Under the pieces are notes generated by a model that worked only from the letters and a program-made list of their open reading frames with translations, was not told the origin of the DNA and searched no databases. From Bacteroidota bacterium (GTDB lineage: Bacteria > Bacteroidota > Bacteroidia > AKYH767-A > OLB10): a stretch of DNA of 64,000 nucleotides. Below are positions 9,381 through 18,089 of this stretch, piece by piece (the first letter of the stretch is position 1; each line of letters starts with the position of its first letter). The stretch spans positions 372,001 to 436,000 of the forward strand of contig JADKJB010000001.1 of the NCBI GenBank assembly GCA_016722525.1, in the 5' to 3' direction. The position numbers were made by a program, and so were the translations under genes.

Positions 9381-9410
9381 AAAGGAAGTCTGAAATTTCA
9401 GACTTCCTTT
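9381..9410 (+). terminator. Intrinsic terminator of tRNA-Leu
   Basis: Perfect 15-bp inverted repeat (AAAGGAAGTCTGAAA / TTTCAGACTTCCTTT) 4 bp after the tRNA CCA, followed by a T-rich stretch. Confidence 0.85.
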
Positions 9411-9446
9411 CATTTTACTTTTATTATTTTTCAATCAACTTTTCAA

Positions 9447-9684
9447 ATGATTTTCGTTTACGCTATAATCTGCCTTTCTAAAAATTATATTTATGTTGGT
9501 CAACCCGATAATGCAATTCGACGTTTTTATGACCACAATAACGGTTTGGCAAAGACTACAAAACCAAATTCTCCATTTTAATCAATTCTTTCTGTCGAAT
9601 GTGCTGAGAGGAAAGCCGCTCGTGCTCTTGAAAAAATATTTTAAAGTAAGTCCCGGAAAGCGAATTTTGAAAACGATGAGGTAA
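9447..9684 (+). pseudogene. Decayed GIY-YIG endonuclease
   Basis: From the ATG at 9447 the frame reads MIFVYAIICLSKNYIYVGQ, the GIY-YIG core with its second motif (YIYVG), then a DNRRFxDHNxG-like stretch and TKPNSPF. An in-frame TAA at 9579-9581 interrupts it. The same frame resumes with SVECAERKAARALEKIF, the conserved E-A-RK-ALEK helix. The end, KVSPGKRILKTMR, is in another frame. A nonsense codon plus a frameshift indicate a true pseudogene of the small UvrC-N-like family, here downstream of a tRNA. Confidence 0.8.
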
Positions 9685-9813
9685 TCATCTTGCCGGAAGC
9701 AAAACAAAATAATCGGCAGAATTACTTATTGGAGCAAATTTACTTTCACTTCAATGAAAACAGCAGTACTTTATCTTAAAAAATAAATAATTCAATCAAA
9801 AAACACTCCGGTC

Positions 9814-10602
9814 TTATTCCTGAGCTTTTAACACATTAAAAACATCTTTGTGTATAAATGTCCTCTTATATTGATGTGTAGTGTGAGCGATTTTGTACCC
9901 TATTTTGAGAAGTTGGTCTGCTGATCGTTTTATGTTCCACAGATATTTTGAATTTTTTGCGTGATGGAATTCATCAAACTCGACACAAATAATTTTAATA
10001 TCGGGCCGATCTTCGGCTATGGTATCAATTACGGTATACTCGGAACCTTCAATTTCCAGCTTCAGTAAATCGATTGATGGGTGCTTGTGTTCTTTCATGA
10101 TACTTATCAGTCGATCTACCGGGGCTTCAATATATGTTTCTGTAGCCTGAAGGTTGATGATAGAGTGACCGGCATAGTTATCTTTTGCAGGATCAAAAAA
10201 TTTAACTATTTTCTTTTCATTCCAAATACCGGTTTCTAAATAAGTAATATTTTCAAAATCAGCCGCTTTTGATTTATAAGTATAAGCAAATTTACCTTTA
10301 TCAATAGTGAAACTTTCCCCTTTACGAGTCAAATCCAGCAATTTTAGATAATGATCTTTGGCATAAGGCATGGGATCAATAATAAAGACTTTTGACCCGA
10401 AGAGTCTAACCAATTCTACATCAAAAGAAATATCTTCACCAGCACCCACACAATAACAGACCGAATTACTGTTTAAAAAATCTTTTGGTATATGATATCC
10501 ATGTTTAACTGATCCAACATACTGGAGGTTTTTTAAAGGGGTAACACGTGAATAAGGATCCAGTTGAAGGGTGCGTTTTACTAAGTCTTTAATGATTTTC
10601 AT
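9814..10602 (-). CDS. FkbM-family methyltransferase
   Basis: 262-residue SAM-dependent methyltransferase of the FkbM type. It has a glycine motif I (CYCVGAGEDISFDVEL, ~48-63), the acidic end of the next strand (VFIIDPMPY), and the FkbM core LLKLEIEGSEYTVID (~180-195) followed by IKIICVEFDEFHH. These enzymes usually O-methylate sugars or polyketides. The substrate is not evident. The JmjC/cupin gene next to it may act in the same small-molecule or glycan modification, which is inference. Confidence 0.85.
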   Translation of the reverse strand: MKIIKDLVKRTLQLDPYSRVTPLKNLQYVGSVKHGYHIPKDFLNSNSVCYCVGAGEDISFDVELVRLFGSKVFIIDPMPYAKDHYLKLLDLTRKGESFTIDKGKFAYTYKSKAADFENITYLETGIWNEKKIVKFFDPAKDNYAGHSIINLQATETYIEAPVDRLISIMKEHKHPSIDLLKLEIEGSEYTVIDTIAEDRPDIKIICVEFDEFHHAKNSKYLWNIKRSADQLLKIGYKIAHTTHQYKRTFIHKDVFNVLKAQE

Positions 10603-10934
10603 AATTTAGAATACTCTATTATTTTGGTTCAGTTTTAAAATTAATACAAAATTAATCGCTGTTACCACCTAGCACTTTATAGGATGCTGATTGAAACAAG
10701 TCTATTATATGAGATTGGGAAAATTTAGTTTCACTATTCGAGAATTTATTTGATTCAACCTTTGATTTTTTGAATAAAGCTTCCCCTTTCCTGGTGTTTT
10801 CTTTAAAAAACTAATGCTGACTTATTCGACCAAACGTACAAATTATTCTCTAAAAGACCGGGGTGAATTAAACCCGACTTTAGATAATTATCCATTTTCG
10901 GAAGTGCTAAAGAAAGCAATCATTATGCTCTATT
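10603..10934. other. 332-bp intergenic region
   Basis: AT-rich spacer between two minus-strand genes. It probably holds the promoter of the FkbM gene. Its only open frame (10814-11026, plus strand) has no recognisable features and overlaps the cupin gene. Nothing else seen. Confidence 0.4.
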
Positions 10935-11831
10935 TTACATCAAAGCTTCACGAACATCCATTGCTTTTCCTAAAACTTTTCCATAGCTGTATAACAAAGC
11001 TGATTTTAAAGGAGTGGATTTCTTGAAGAAACGGTAATAATCATCCAGAAATAAATTCCAATTAAACTGGTTCAAATGTGAACTACCATAAGTAATAGAA
11101 GGGCCGGGCATTAATGTGGTGTGCCACCATCGGTTTGGAAAAAAAAGTGTTTCCCCTTGATTTAACATTTCCACTACGGGAGTGCATTCTTTAAACAACG
11201 GAAATTTTTCAAGATCAACTGTAAAAATATTTTTTATCTTAGAACTTTTAAAATTGTTTTCCTCAGGGTATAAAAACCTTTCCTGATCGGGAGGGAACAT
11301 ATAAAACTCTTTTCTGCCGTAAATTTGAGTGATTTGAGTATGCATAAACAACTCATCAAAGTGCAATGGAAAAACACCACCACATCCGCCAAAAAACAAT
11401 TCATGTACCTGTGTTCGTTGAATAAGTGCTTTAGGCATCATTGAATTAAGTATGCGGTCCGTTTTCCCATATACCAATCTTGGCAATGTGTCTTGAACTA
11501 ATTCGGGGAAAATATTCTCCATATTAAAATTATATGGATAAGGCGCAGGGTTTTCGGCGGTGGAGTTAAAAAGCAAATCAATTTGATCTGCCATTTTGAT
11601 TTTTCGACCATTCACCGTCTTTTCAATATGACTGTATTTTGTCTTGAAAAAATCAGGAGTCCATTTTTTCATAGCCACCCAAGGCAGTGCCGCTTCGGTG
11701 AGTATAACAGGCTTTCCTTTTAGTACATATTCATTGATCAATTCTTTTTGCGACAAATTTTTATGTCGGTCAACTGTCAATACTGGTGGGTTTGTAGCTA
11801 TTTTTCTTTCCATTTTGATGGGGTTGATCAA
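10935..11831 (-). CDS. Cupin-8/JmjC-like 2-oxoglutarate/Fe(II) oxygenase
   Basis: 298 residues. The JmjC-type fold shows in the iron-ligand motif PLHFDELF (His157, Asp159), the distal His in NRWWHTT (His237), and the 'GETLFFPNRWWH' strand typical of FIH-like and tRNA-wybutosine hydroxylase relatives. The start may be M7 (MERKIATNP). Such enzymes hydroxylate proteins, RNA or small molecules. The substrate is unknown. Confidence 0.82.
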   Translation of the reverse strand: MINPIKMERKIATNPPVLTVDRHKNLSQKELINEYVLKGKPVILTEAALPWVAMKKWTPDFFKTKYSHIEKTVNGRKIKMADQIDLLFNSTAENPAPYPYNFNMENIFPELVQDTLPRLVYGKTDRILNSMMPKALIQRTQVHELFFGGCGGVFPLHFDELFMHTQITQIYGRKEFYMFPPDQERFLYPEENNFKSSKIKNIFTVDLEKFPLFKECTPVVEMLNQGETLFFPNRWWHTTLMPGPSITYGSSHLNQFNWNLFLDDYYRFFKKSTPLKSALLYSYGKVLGKAMDVREALM

Positions 11832-12092
11832 TTATTAAAGTAAAACTACTATTTTATCCAATAAGTTACATTATTTCGATGATTTTTCACGCAGGAAATG
11901 TGAATTTTTATGGTCATTTTGTGCACAAAAAACCTCGAGAATACCTGGCTATTCCAACCATGGGTATTTTTTTAGTCTGGAAATAGTAAAATCGCAATCA
12001 GCCAGGGATCGTGCGAAAGGGTGATGTCCGTTCCGCTATTCTAACCGGATCCTATGCTTGGTTTGAGTAAAATCACTGAATAATCCTGAAAT

Positions 12093-13844
12093 TTATCGAA
12101 TAATCAATTTTTCAAAATATCGCTTCCCCATTCTTTCAATCACTACAAAATAAACACCCGATTCCAACTTAGAAGTGCGCACATAATTGCGCTTACCGGT
12201 TATATCAACCTCATCTACAAGAGTTCCTAAAGCGTTAAATAGTTCCAATTTACCAATTTCATTTCCGGTATTTTCAAATAGCACCGTAAACCTTCCATCA
12301 GAGGGATTTGGAAAAATCTGAAATCCATTTGATGCGATAGTATTTAATCCAACACCCACAAACGCCAGTGTATCGGAACAATTTTCACAACCATTAACAT
12401 CAGTGGCACATAGCTGGTAGGTACCATTCGCCGCTGCGGTAATGGAACTTCCGGTTGCACCGGTAATTGCTATATTGTTAAAATACCATTGGAGATTTAA
12501 ACCGGTAACTCCTGTTGTAAATATATTTCCATTAACAAAAAATGTTGGTTTAATGGGTAAAGGATTAATTACAACAATTGTTGGAAGTGAAGTTGCAGTG
12601 CATCCATTTACAGAACTTACTACGGCATTGTAGCTTCCACTTACAATTGGATTGAAAACCATTGCTGTGTCACCTGCCAAAATAATTCCACTTTCATACC
12701 ATTGAATTTGATTGATGGTATCGTTTGTACTCAAGGAAAGCGAATCGCCTTCACAAATAACCAATGAACCTGATGAAATGATAATCGGAGTTGCAGGTGA
12801 TTCATAAACATAAATAGTATCTGTGGCAACTAAAGGAACAACAGGAGTTTCAAAAATAGTATAGTCGATAATTAGTAAACCTGTAGCACCACCCACTGAG
12901 CCTGATGCTGTTCCTGAAACACCATTCCCCGCGAAAGTAATCTCTCCCAAATCATCATCGGCGCCAAACAAACCACCATCCTCATCCCAAACATGAATGG
13001 TATAATTTCCATTTAATAATGGGATATTGGGGGTGCTCCATGTGACAGGAGGAAAAGTGTTATCGATTGCAGGATGGGAGTCATAAACCTGATTACCCTG
13101 AGGATCAAAAAGCAGAAAATACATATCAGGATCATCAATAAAACCTCCATAATTATTGGGTATAGACGTTACCGTTATACCGGTGAGATACCAGGCCGGA
13201 GAGGTGTTTGGAGTTACTGTTTGGGTTACTACATAGGTTCCAGGGGTAGTATAAGTTTGTGAAGGTGGATTCTCCTGCGTACTCTGAAGTCCGTTTCCAA
13301 AATCCCATAAATAAGCTAATTGCCCGGGGTTATTATTTACAAAATCAACCGTCAGCGGAGTGCATCCCAAAGAATTCTGCATACTAAAGCCGGGATTATT
13401 CACTGTTCCCGGCAATACTTCAAATGGCTGATCGAAACTTATGTTTTGTTGTCCTACCAGTTGCACATCAGCAATAACGGTAATAGTCATTGTATAGTTT
13501 CCGGGTAAAACAGGGGTACCTGTTATATTTACACATCCGAAAATAGAAACGGATGGGTCATAGTTACATCCATTTCCAAAATTATTGCACTGCCAGTTCA
13601 GGCCAACGGGCAAACCTACTACACTAGCAATCTGATAATTGTATATTGTTAAGCCTAAAGTATCCGTTAACATCACAAAAGTAACATCCACAGCGTATGG
13701 CTGACCAGCTGTTGCTACCGGTAAAGTATCCGGATAGATTCCGGCAGTTGTTTGGGTAGAATCAATTACACATTGAGCCTGAGTGGCTTGAAACCAGAAT
13801 CCACCAATAAAGGACATTAATAAAATAGTAATTGCTTTTTGCAT
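12093..13844 (-). CDS. Secreted PKD/Ig-domain protein with T9SS sorting domain
   Basis: 583 residues. It has a signal peptide (MQKAITILLMSFIGGFWFQATQA) and a putative-Ig-like stretch (residues ~30-140). One clear PKD domain follows (YLWDFGNGLQSTQ...TPGTYVVTQTV). Two more Ig-like repeats follow (VICEGDSLSLSTNDTINQIQWYESG; LQWYFNNIAITGATG). The type A sorting domain begins near FQIFPNPSDGRFTVLF. It is divergent from the 14009 gene. An extracellular adhesin or scaffold is plausible; no catalytic motif was found. Confidence 0.85.
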   Translation of the reverse strand: MQKAITILLMSFIGGFWFQATQAQCVIDSTQTTAGIYPDTLPVATAGQPYAVDVTFVMLTDTLGLTIYNYQIASVVGLPVGLNWQCNNFGNGCNYDPSVSIFGCVNITGTPVLPGNYTMTITVIADVQLVGQQNISFDQPFEVLPGTVNNPGFSMQNSLGCTPLTVDFVNNNPGQLAYLWDFGNGLQSTQENPPSQTYTTPGTYVVTQTVTPNTSPAWYLTGITVTSIPNNYGGFIDDPDMYFLLFDPQGNQVYDSHPAIDNTFPPVTWSTPNIPLLNGNYTIHVWDEDGGLFGADDDLGEITFAGNGVSGTASGSVGGATGLLIIDYTIFETPVVPLVATDTIYVYESPATPIIISSGSLVICEGDSLSLSTNDTINQIQWYESGIILAGDTAMVFNPIVSGSYNAVVSSVNGCTATSLPTIVVINPLPIKPTFFVNGNIFTTGVTGLNLQWYFNNIAITGATGSSITAAANGTYQLCATDVNGCENCSDTLAFVGVGLNTIASNGFQIFPNPSDGRFTVLFENTGNEIGKLELFNALGTLVDEVDITGKRNYVRTSKLESGVYFVVIERMGKRYFEKLIIR

Positions 13845-14008
13845 GTGTTTGATTTTTGCACTAAATTAAACTGCTTTGGCAGGAAAATTCCAAAGTTGTC
13901 GCAGAAGTTATACCCACCAAATTGTGGAAATGTTGTTATTGAAAATAGTCAGAATAATTCTACAAAAAATGAGGGACTATTCCTCTAACTTTACAAAAAA
14001 TTCTACCA

Positions 14009-15565
14009 ATGAAAAATGTATTTATACTGATCATAGTATTTTGTTCAACAGCACTATTTGGACAACCTTTAACCTACCAGATTCAATTGGATTTGGGCGA
14101 TTACATTATTCCAGGCAATCTGGCAAATACTGCTGATGGCGGATTAGTAACTTGTGGTACCGCTTCAATTGGAGCAACGGCAGATGCCTATATTGTTAAA
14201 ATAAGCAGCGCCGGTGTTGTTCAATGGAAAAAAACCTATGGTACTTCCCTAATTGAAACAGGTAAATATATAATCCAAACATCCGATGGAGGATACCTGA
14301 TGACGGGCACCATTCGTTTGACTAATTTAAATGAAGATATTTTATTAGTTCGCACCGATGTAAATGGCGATACTTTATGGACACGCAGTTACGGAAATGC
14401 GAACAATGATTATGGAAATTCCGTTATTGAACTTCCTTCCGGAAACTTTCTGGTTACCGGCTCCTGTGTTATTGGAAGTACTAAAGCAACTGTACTTAGA
14501 CTTGATGCTTCAGGAAATCTGCTCAGTTCAAATTTCAATACTTCCATTTATGCTTCTCCAAATATGCGCGCCAATATTATTGGACCTACTTCCCTGGTTT
14601 TAACCGGAACATTTGCCACAGAAATTCAAACGGATACGTTAGGAATATATGCAGGACAAACAAACATTCAACTCAGCGGTTCAGGAAACACATCAGATGC
14701 CTTGCTATCTACAAGTGGGTTTCACATCAGTACAGGCACCATTGACATTGGAGCACCAACCGGCAATTCAATAGCCATTGCGCATTCTGATGCAACTGGA
14801 ACTTCAAACATATGGGTTCAAAAATACAGTGCGTCTGGTGCAAGTCTGTCGGCGGTATCAATTATTGAATCCAATGATCAGGGACTAATTGTTGCCGGAC
14901 ACTCGTACGGATTTACCGGCACCGCCAATGGGTTAACTTTATTAAAAACCGATTCCATCGGTACACCTGTTTGGGCAAAAATTTACAATCCGGTGAACGG
15001 AAGTGAATATACAGCAGGTGGTGGCATTGCAACTAATGATGGTGGTTATGCTATTTGCGGTTCGGTTTACTATGGTTCGGTTGCAGATTTAATAATCATA
15101 AAAACCGATAGTGCAGGAAATAGTGGTTGCAACGAAGCAATTCAATTAGTGACATCTTCGACAGCACCTTATTTAGTAGCTTCACAACTTGGGCCTTTTG
15201 CAGGAAGCTTATCCAACACAGGCACCTGGATTAATTCAACAACCGGCACTTCCGGTACCAGCCTGATTCTTTGCTCCTCTACCAGTGGGCTCAATGATTT
15301 GTTTTCTAAAAGCATTTTCACTGTAGGCCCAAATCCTTTTACCAATAAAATTGCGCTTCATTGTGCTAACGAATTTAATAATTCACAACTTGAATGGAGC
15401 CTCACGGACCTAACAGGAAAAAAAGTTTTCAATAAAAAAACTGTTTCTGAAAATTCCATAGAATTTTTACCGGAACTCCCTTCCGGAGTTTATTTGCTGG
15501 AAGTAAGGTCCGATGATCATGTTTTAGTGCATGAAAAACTATTTCATCTGAATAGACAAAACTGA
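14009..15565 (+). CDS. Secreted DGG-repeat protein with T9SS sorting domain
   Basis: 518 residues with a short signal peptide (MKNVFILIIVFCSTALFG). It carries beta-propeller-like repeats of about 50 residues: 'TxDGGYxxxGT ... ILLVRTDVNGDTLWTRSYG' recurs as 'TADGGLVTCGT', 'TSDGGYLMTGT', 'SNDQGLIVAGHS' and 'TNDGGYAICGS'. A sorting domain follows (VGPNPFTNKIALH ... SGVYLLEVR). Only structure can be inferred. It is likely a secreted or surface beta-propeller. Confidence 0.85.
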   Translation: MKNVFILIIVFCSTALFGQPLTYQIQLDLGDYIIPGNLANTADGGLVTCGTASIGATADAYIVKISSAGVVQWKKTYGTSLIETGKYIIQTSDGGYLMTGTIRLTNLNEDILLVRTDVNGDTLWTRSYGNANNDYGNSVIELPSGNFLVTGSCVIGSTKATVLRLDASGNLLSSNFNTSIYASPNMRANIIGPTSLVLTGTFATEIQTDTLGIYAGQTNIQLSGSGNTSDALLSTSGFHISTGTIDIGAPTGNSIAIAHSDATGTSNIWVQKYSASGASLSAVSIIESNDQGLIVAGHSYGFTGTANGLTLLKTDSIGTPVWAKIYNPVNGSEYTAGGGIATNDGGYAICGSVYYGSVADLIIIKTDSAGNSGCNEAIQLVTSSTAPYLVASQLGPFAGSLSNTGTWINSTTGTSGTSLILCSSTSGLNDLFSKSIFTVGPNPFTNKIALHCANEFNNSQLEWSLTDLTGKKVFNKKTVSENSIEFLPELPSGVYLLEVRSDDHVLVHEKLFHLNRQN

Positions 15566-15662
15566 TTTGAGGCCTGAGTTGAAATATCGCAATTCTATTC
15601 TATCAAGTTCTAATCAGGACATCCGAAATTTTGTTTCGTTTTATATAGAAGTGTCCAAAGAA

Positions 15663-17099
15663 TTATTCAAAAGCAACAACTGAAGGTTTATCAAAAGCAT
15701 AATCCTTAAATTGAAAATTCCAAACATCTACAGGATTAAATCTTAATTGCCCGGTGCTGGCTCCGGGATAAAAGCCGATCAAAATTTCGAAATTAGACTG
15801 AATCAGAAAAACATTGGTGACGGCTACGCCAGCACCAAACCCTTTATAAATTTTTGCATTATACAATGGCGTTTCATCATCTCCAATCATTCCCATTCCC
15901 AAAAATAGCACAGGAGTAACTCTGAACCCCAACCATTCTAAGCGATTAAAGAAAAGAAAGCGCATATTGAATGTAAATCGTGCAGTTCCTTCCGGAATCT
16001 CACTTTTGAACCCCGGAATACCATTTCCTCGACGAAGCGAAATAAACTCTCCATCGTCTCTATTAATGCCATATAAAAAATTTGAATAACCAAACCATCT
16101 TATTTTCGCTTTCCTGAATTTAAACAATCTTGAAAAGGCAAAAATATCGGCATTAATTAAACTTTGTGTTAATCCACGATCAGAGATAAACGTACCGAAA
16201 GTAATCCTTGAAGCCAGGTAACCATTTGTTCCAATATATTCAGAACTTCCGATACTCACATCGAAATAATTTCTTCCCGTTAATTCCTTTTGCTCATAAC
16301 CGGTTGATACTTCTAACAATCTTCCGGTAGGAACATCTTCCTTTTCGCCAAACCCAAAAATATATCTATCAGTAAAGTATTTTCTGTTAGTGAGCCCAAC
16401 GCTCACCAAATATAAATCTACAGGAACAAAATAGGATTCCAAATTCTGCGATGGAGGAGCAAGGGAACTATAGCGGGTGCGAGTGTATGCTAAAGAAATT
16501 ACACCTTTAGTTGCTTTTTCTTCAATAGTCGGTCCCTTTTTCAAAGCAAAACTTCTTCCCAACCATACACTTGAAATCCAGGAACTGTACTTGTAATTTT
16601 CAAACCCTGATTCTTTAAACTCAATAGAATCTTTGACTATTCTGTTTGCAACCGATACGCCACCAGCCCAATCGGTGAGCGTTGAGTAGAACGGTCGGTT
16701 AAAAGAAATTGCTTTAAGATTATCGTTTTGTAGCACTCTATAACTAACTTCCGATGATATAAAAGTATTGGCAATATTGTTTATTAAATAAGAACCTTCA
16801 AGATAAATAGGATCAGTAGAAGCGTTTTTATAATTATAAACACCTGTATTTTTAAATCTGTGACCTACACCTAAAAAATTGTATTCAGTAAATGTGATCT
16901 TAACTCTGGAGCCGGTGATAGTAAACCCCGGAGCAAAAGTCCATATATCGAGAGTACTCACCACAACATCTACCGAATCGGAAGTTCCATCGACGGGTTT
17001 TACCTCAATACGGGCATCTCTGATAAATTCCGATTGCCTCAATAGTCGTTCCGATTCAACTACCTCCAGCCGGTCCAACTCATCCCCTTCATCAAACAA
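15663..17099 (-). CDS. BamA/TamA-like outer-membrane protein, C-terminal barrel fragment
   Basis: Main part of an outer-membrane protein spanning 17479-15663. It opens in a POTRA-like repeat (FDEGDELDRLEVVESERLLRQSEFIRDARIEV), the register seen in BamA-superfamily proteins. A long amphipathic beta-barrel of the surface-antigen type follows. The upstream ~110 residues are present in three frames, with lesions near 17097-17102, 17165-17172 and 17254-17258. An intact gene of ~600 residues is reconstructed. It may be an assembly factor for outer-membrane proteins or a lipid transporter; not assignable further. Confidence 0.75.
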   Translation of the reverse strand: MFDEGDELDRLEVVESERLLRQSEFIRDARIEVKPVDGTSDSVDVVVSTLDIWTFAPGFTITGSRVKITFTEYNFLGVGHRFKNTGVYNYKNASTDPIYLEGSYLINNIANTFISSEVSYRVLQNDNLKAISFNRPFYSTLTDWAGGVSVANRIVKDSIEFKESGFENYKYSSWISSVWLGRSFALKKGPTIEEKATKGVISLAYTRTRYSSLAPPSQNLESYFVPVDLYLVSVGLTNRKYFTDRYIFGFGEKEDVPTGRLLEVSTGYEQKELTGRNYFDVSIGSSEYIGTNGYLASRITFGTFISDRGLTQSLINADIFAFSRLFKFRKAKIRWFGYSNFLYGINRDDGEFISLRRGNGIPGFKSEIPEGTARFTFNMRFLFFNRLEWLGFRVTPVLFLGMGMIGDDETPLYNAKIYKGFGAGVAVTNVFLIQSNFEILIGFYPGASTGQLRFNPVDVWNFQFKDYAFDKPSVVAFE

Positions 17100-17224
17100 A
17101 GATAATTTTTAACCACCCTGCGTTGTGTTTTAAAATGCAGTGCATTGCCTGCTTTCTGAACAAAACTGTGGAGTTTGCCCGGTATCTTTTAATGAATATC
17201 CAAAGGCTCCATGGTTTACAATTA

Positions 17225-17479
17225 TTATGGAACGAATAACGCGACATTCCAAATTTTTAGAAAAGATTCATCTTCTGCCCTTTTGTTCAATTTTGCATTA
17301 ACAGGATCTTTGGGTACATTAAAAATCGCTTTATACAATCGATAAGTGAATTTTCGATCCTTGCTATACCGGTACAAATCTTTATAAAACTTTGCTGTAT
17401 CCGCTGGCAGCACTTGTTCCTGTGCCGCGAGCAGCAAGGGAATCAGCATGAAAACAAGAAGTGCAAAAATCAACCTCAT
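17225..17479 (-). CDS. BamA/TamA-like protein, N-terminal fragment
   Basis: Signal peptide (MRLIFALLVFMLIPLLLAAQEQ) plus the first ~60 mature residues of the barrel protein ending at 15663. Start M13 of the longer frame (17479) is preferred because it begins the signal peptide directly. The frame is lost in an A5 run near 17254-17258. In the shifted frame VIRSIIIVNHGAFGYSLKDTGQTP continues the first POTRA-like module before another shift. Confidence 0.7.
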   Translation of the reverse strand: MRLIFALLVFMLIPLLLAAQEQVLPADTAKFYKDLYRYSKDRKFTYRLYKAIFNVPKDPVNAKLNKRAEDESFLKIWNVALFVP

Positions 17480-17583
17480 AGGCAAAGTTAAGAATTGAAT
17501 TGCAAAGAAGAGCATTAAAAGCCAGACAAATTAAGTATATTCAATTTATTAGTAAAACCATCCTGCTTTAAGGTTTTGCTTGC

Positions 17584-17591
17584 TATCTTTG
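17584..17591 (+). promoter_or_regulatory. -7 box of the dCMP deaminase-ctpA operon
   Basis: TATCTTTG matches TAnnTTTG 13 bp before the ATG at 17605, implying a very short leader. No clear -33 element is visible. Confidence 0.4.
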
Positions 17592-17604
17592 CCGCTTTAC
17601 TTTT

Positions 17605-18066
17605 ATGAACACGCCCTCATTCGACGATATTTACATGGAACTGGCTCAGAAATTAGCTCAGAAATCCCATTGTGTTAAAATTAAGGTTGGGGCAGTTCTC
17701 ACCCAGGAGACAAGAATTATTTCACTCGGCTATAACGGCCCGCCTGCCGGAACACATAATTGTGATCAGGAATGGCCCGGTCAGGGGTGTGCGCGCGATC
17801 GCAAAGGTGGGTGTTCACTTGCTATACATGCTGAGGAAAATGCTATCCTTTATGCTGCTAAAAACAATGCAACTATTGAAGGGGCTACTATTTATGTTAC
17901 GCTGTCTCCTTGTTTGGCATGTGCACGGGTAATTTTTACAACCGGCATAAAGAAAGTTATTTTTCTAGAATCTTATGCCCATTACAAAGGAATTGAAATA
18001 GATGAAGGCGTGGAGTTTCTGCGCCGTTTTAAAGTTGATGTTCAACAATACCAACCCAAACTCTGA
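17605..18066 (+). CDS. dCMP deaminase-family protein
   Basis: 153-residue zinc-dependent deoxycytidylate deaminase. It has the catalytic HAEEN motif (His75, Glu77) and the zinc-binding PCLAC motif (102-106). The GYNGPPAGTHNC loop and the GxGCARDRKGGC insertion are shared with dCMP/ComEB deaminases. The enzyme converts dCMP to dUMP for thymidylate synthesis. It is 23 bp upstream of ctpA, a recurrent Bacteroidota pairing. Confidence 0.92.
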   Translation: MNTPSFDDIYMELAQKLAQKSHCVKIKVGAVLTQETRIISLGYNGPPAGTHNCDQEWPGQGCARDRKGGCSLAIHAEENAILYAAKNNATIEGATIYVTLSPCLACARVIFTTGIKKVIFLESYAHYKGIEIDEGVEFLRRFKVDVQQYQPKL

Positions 18067-18089
18067 GTTTAAAAAGGGTCTACTAAAAT

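Noticed and set aside
9297..9446. Protein start MAELVDALVSNTCAF on the plus strand
   Set aside because: This reading runs straight through tRNA-Leu. The peptide is the well-known false translation of a leucine tRNA.
11985..12060. Possible structured RNA (CAGGGATCGTGCGAAAGGGT region)
   Set aside because: The segment looks more GC-rich than its surroundings, but no stable fold or known RNA family could be recognised by eye.
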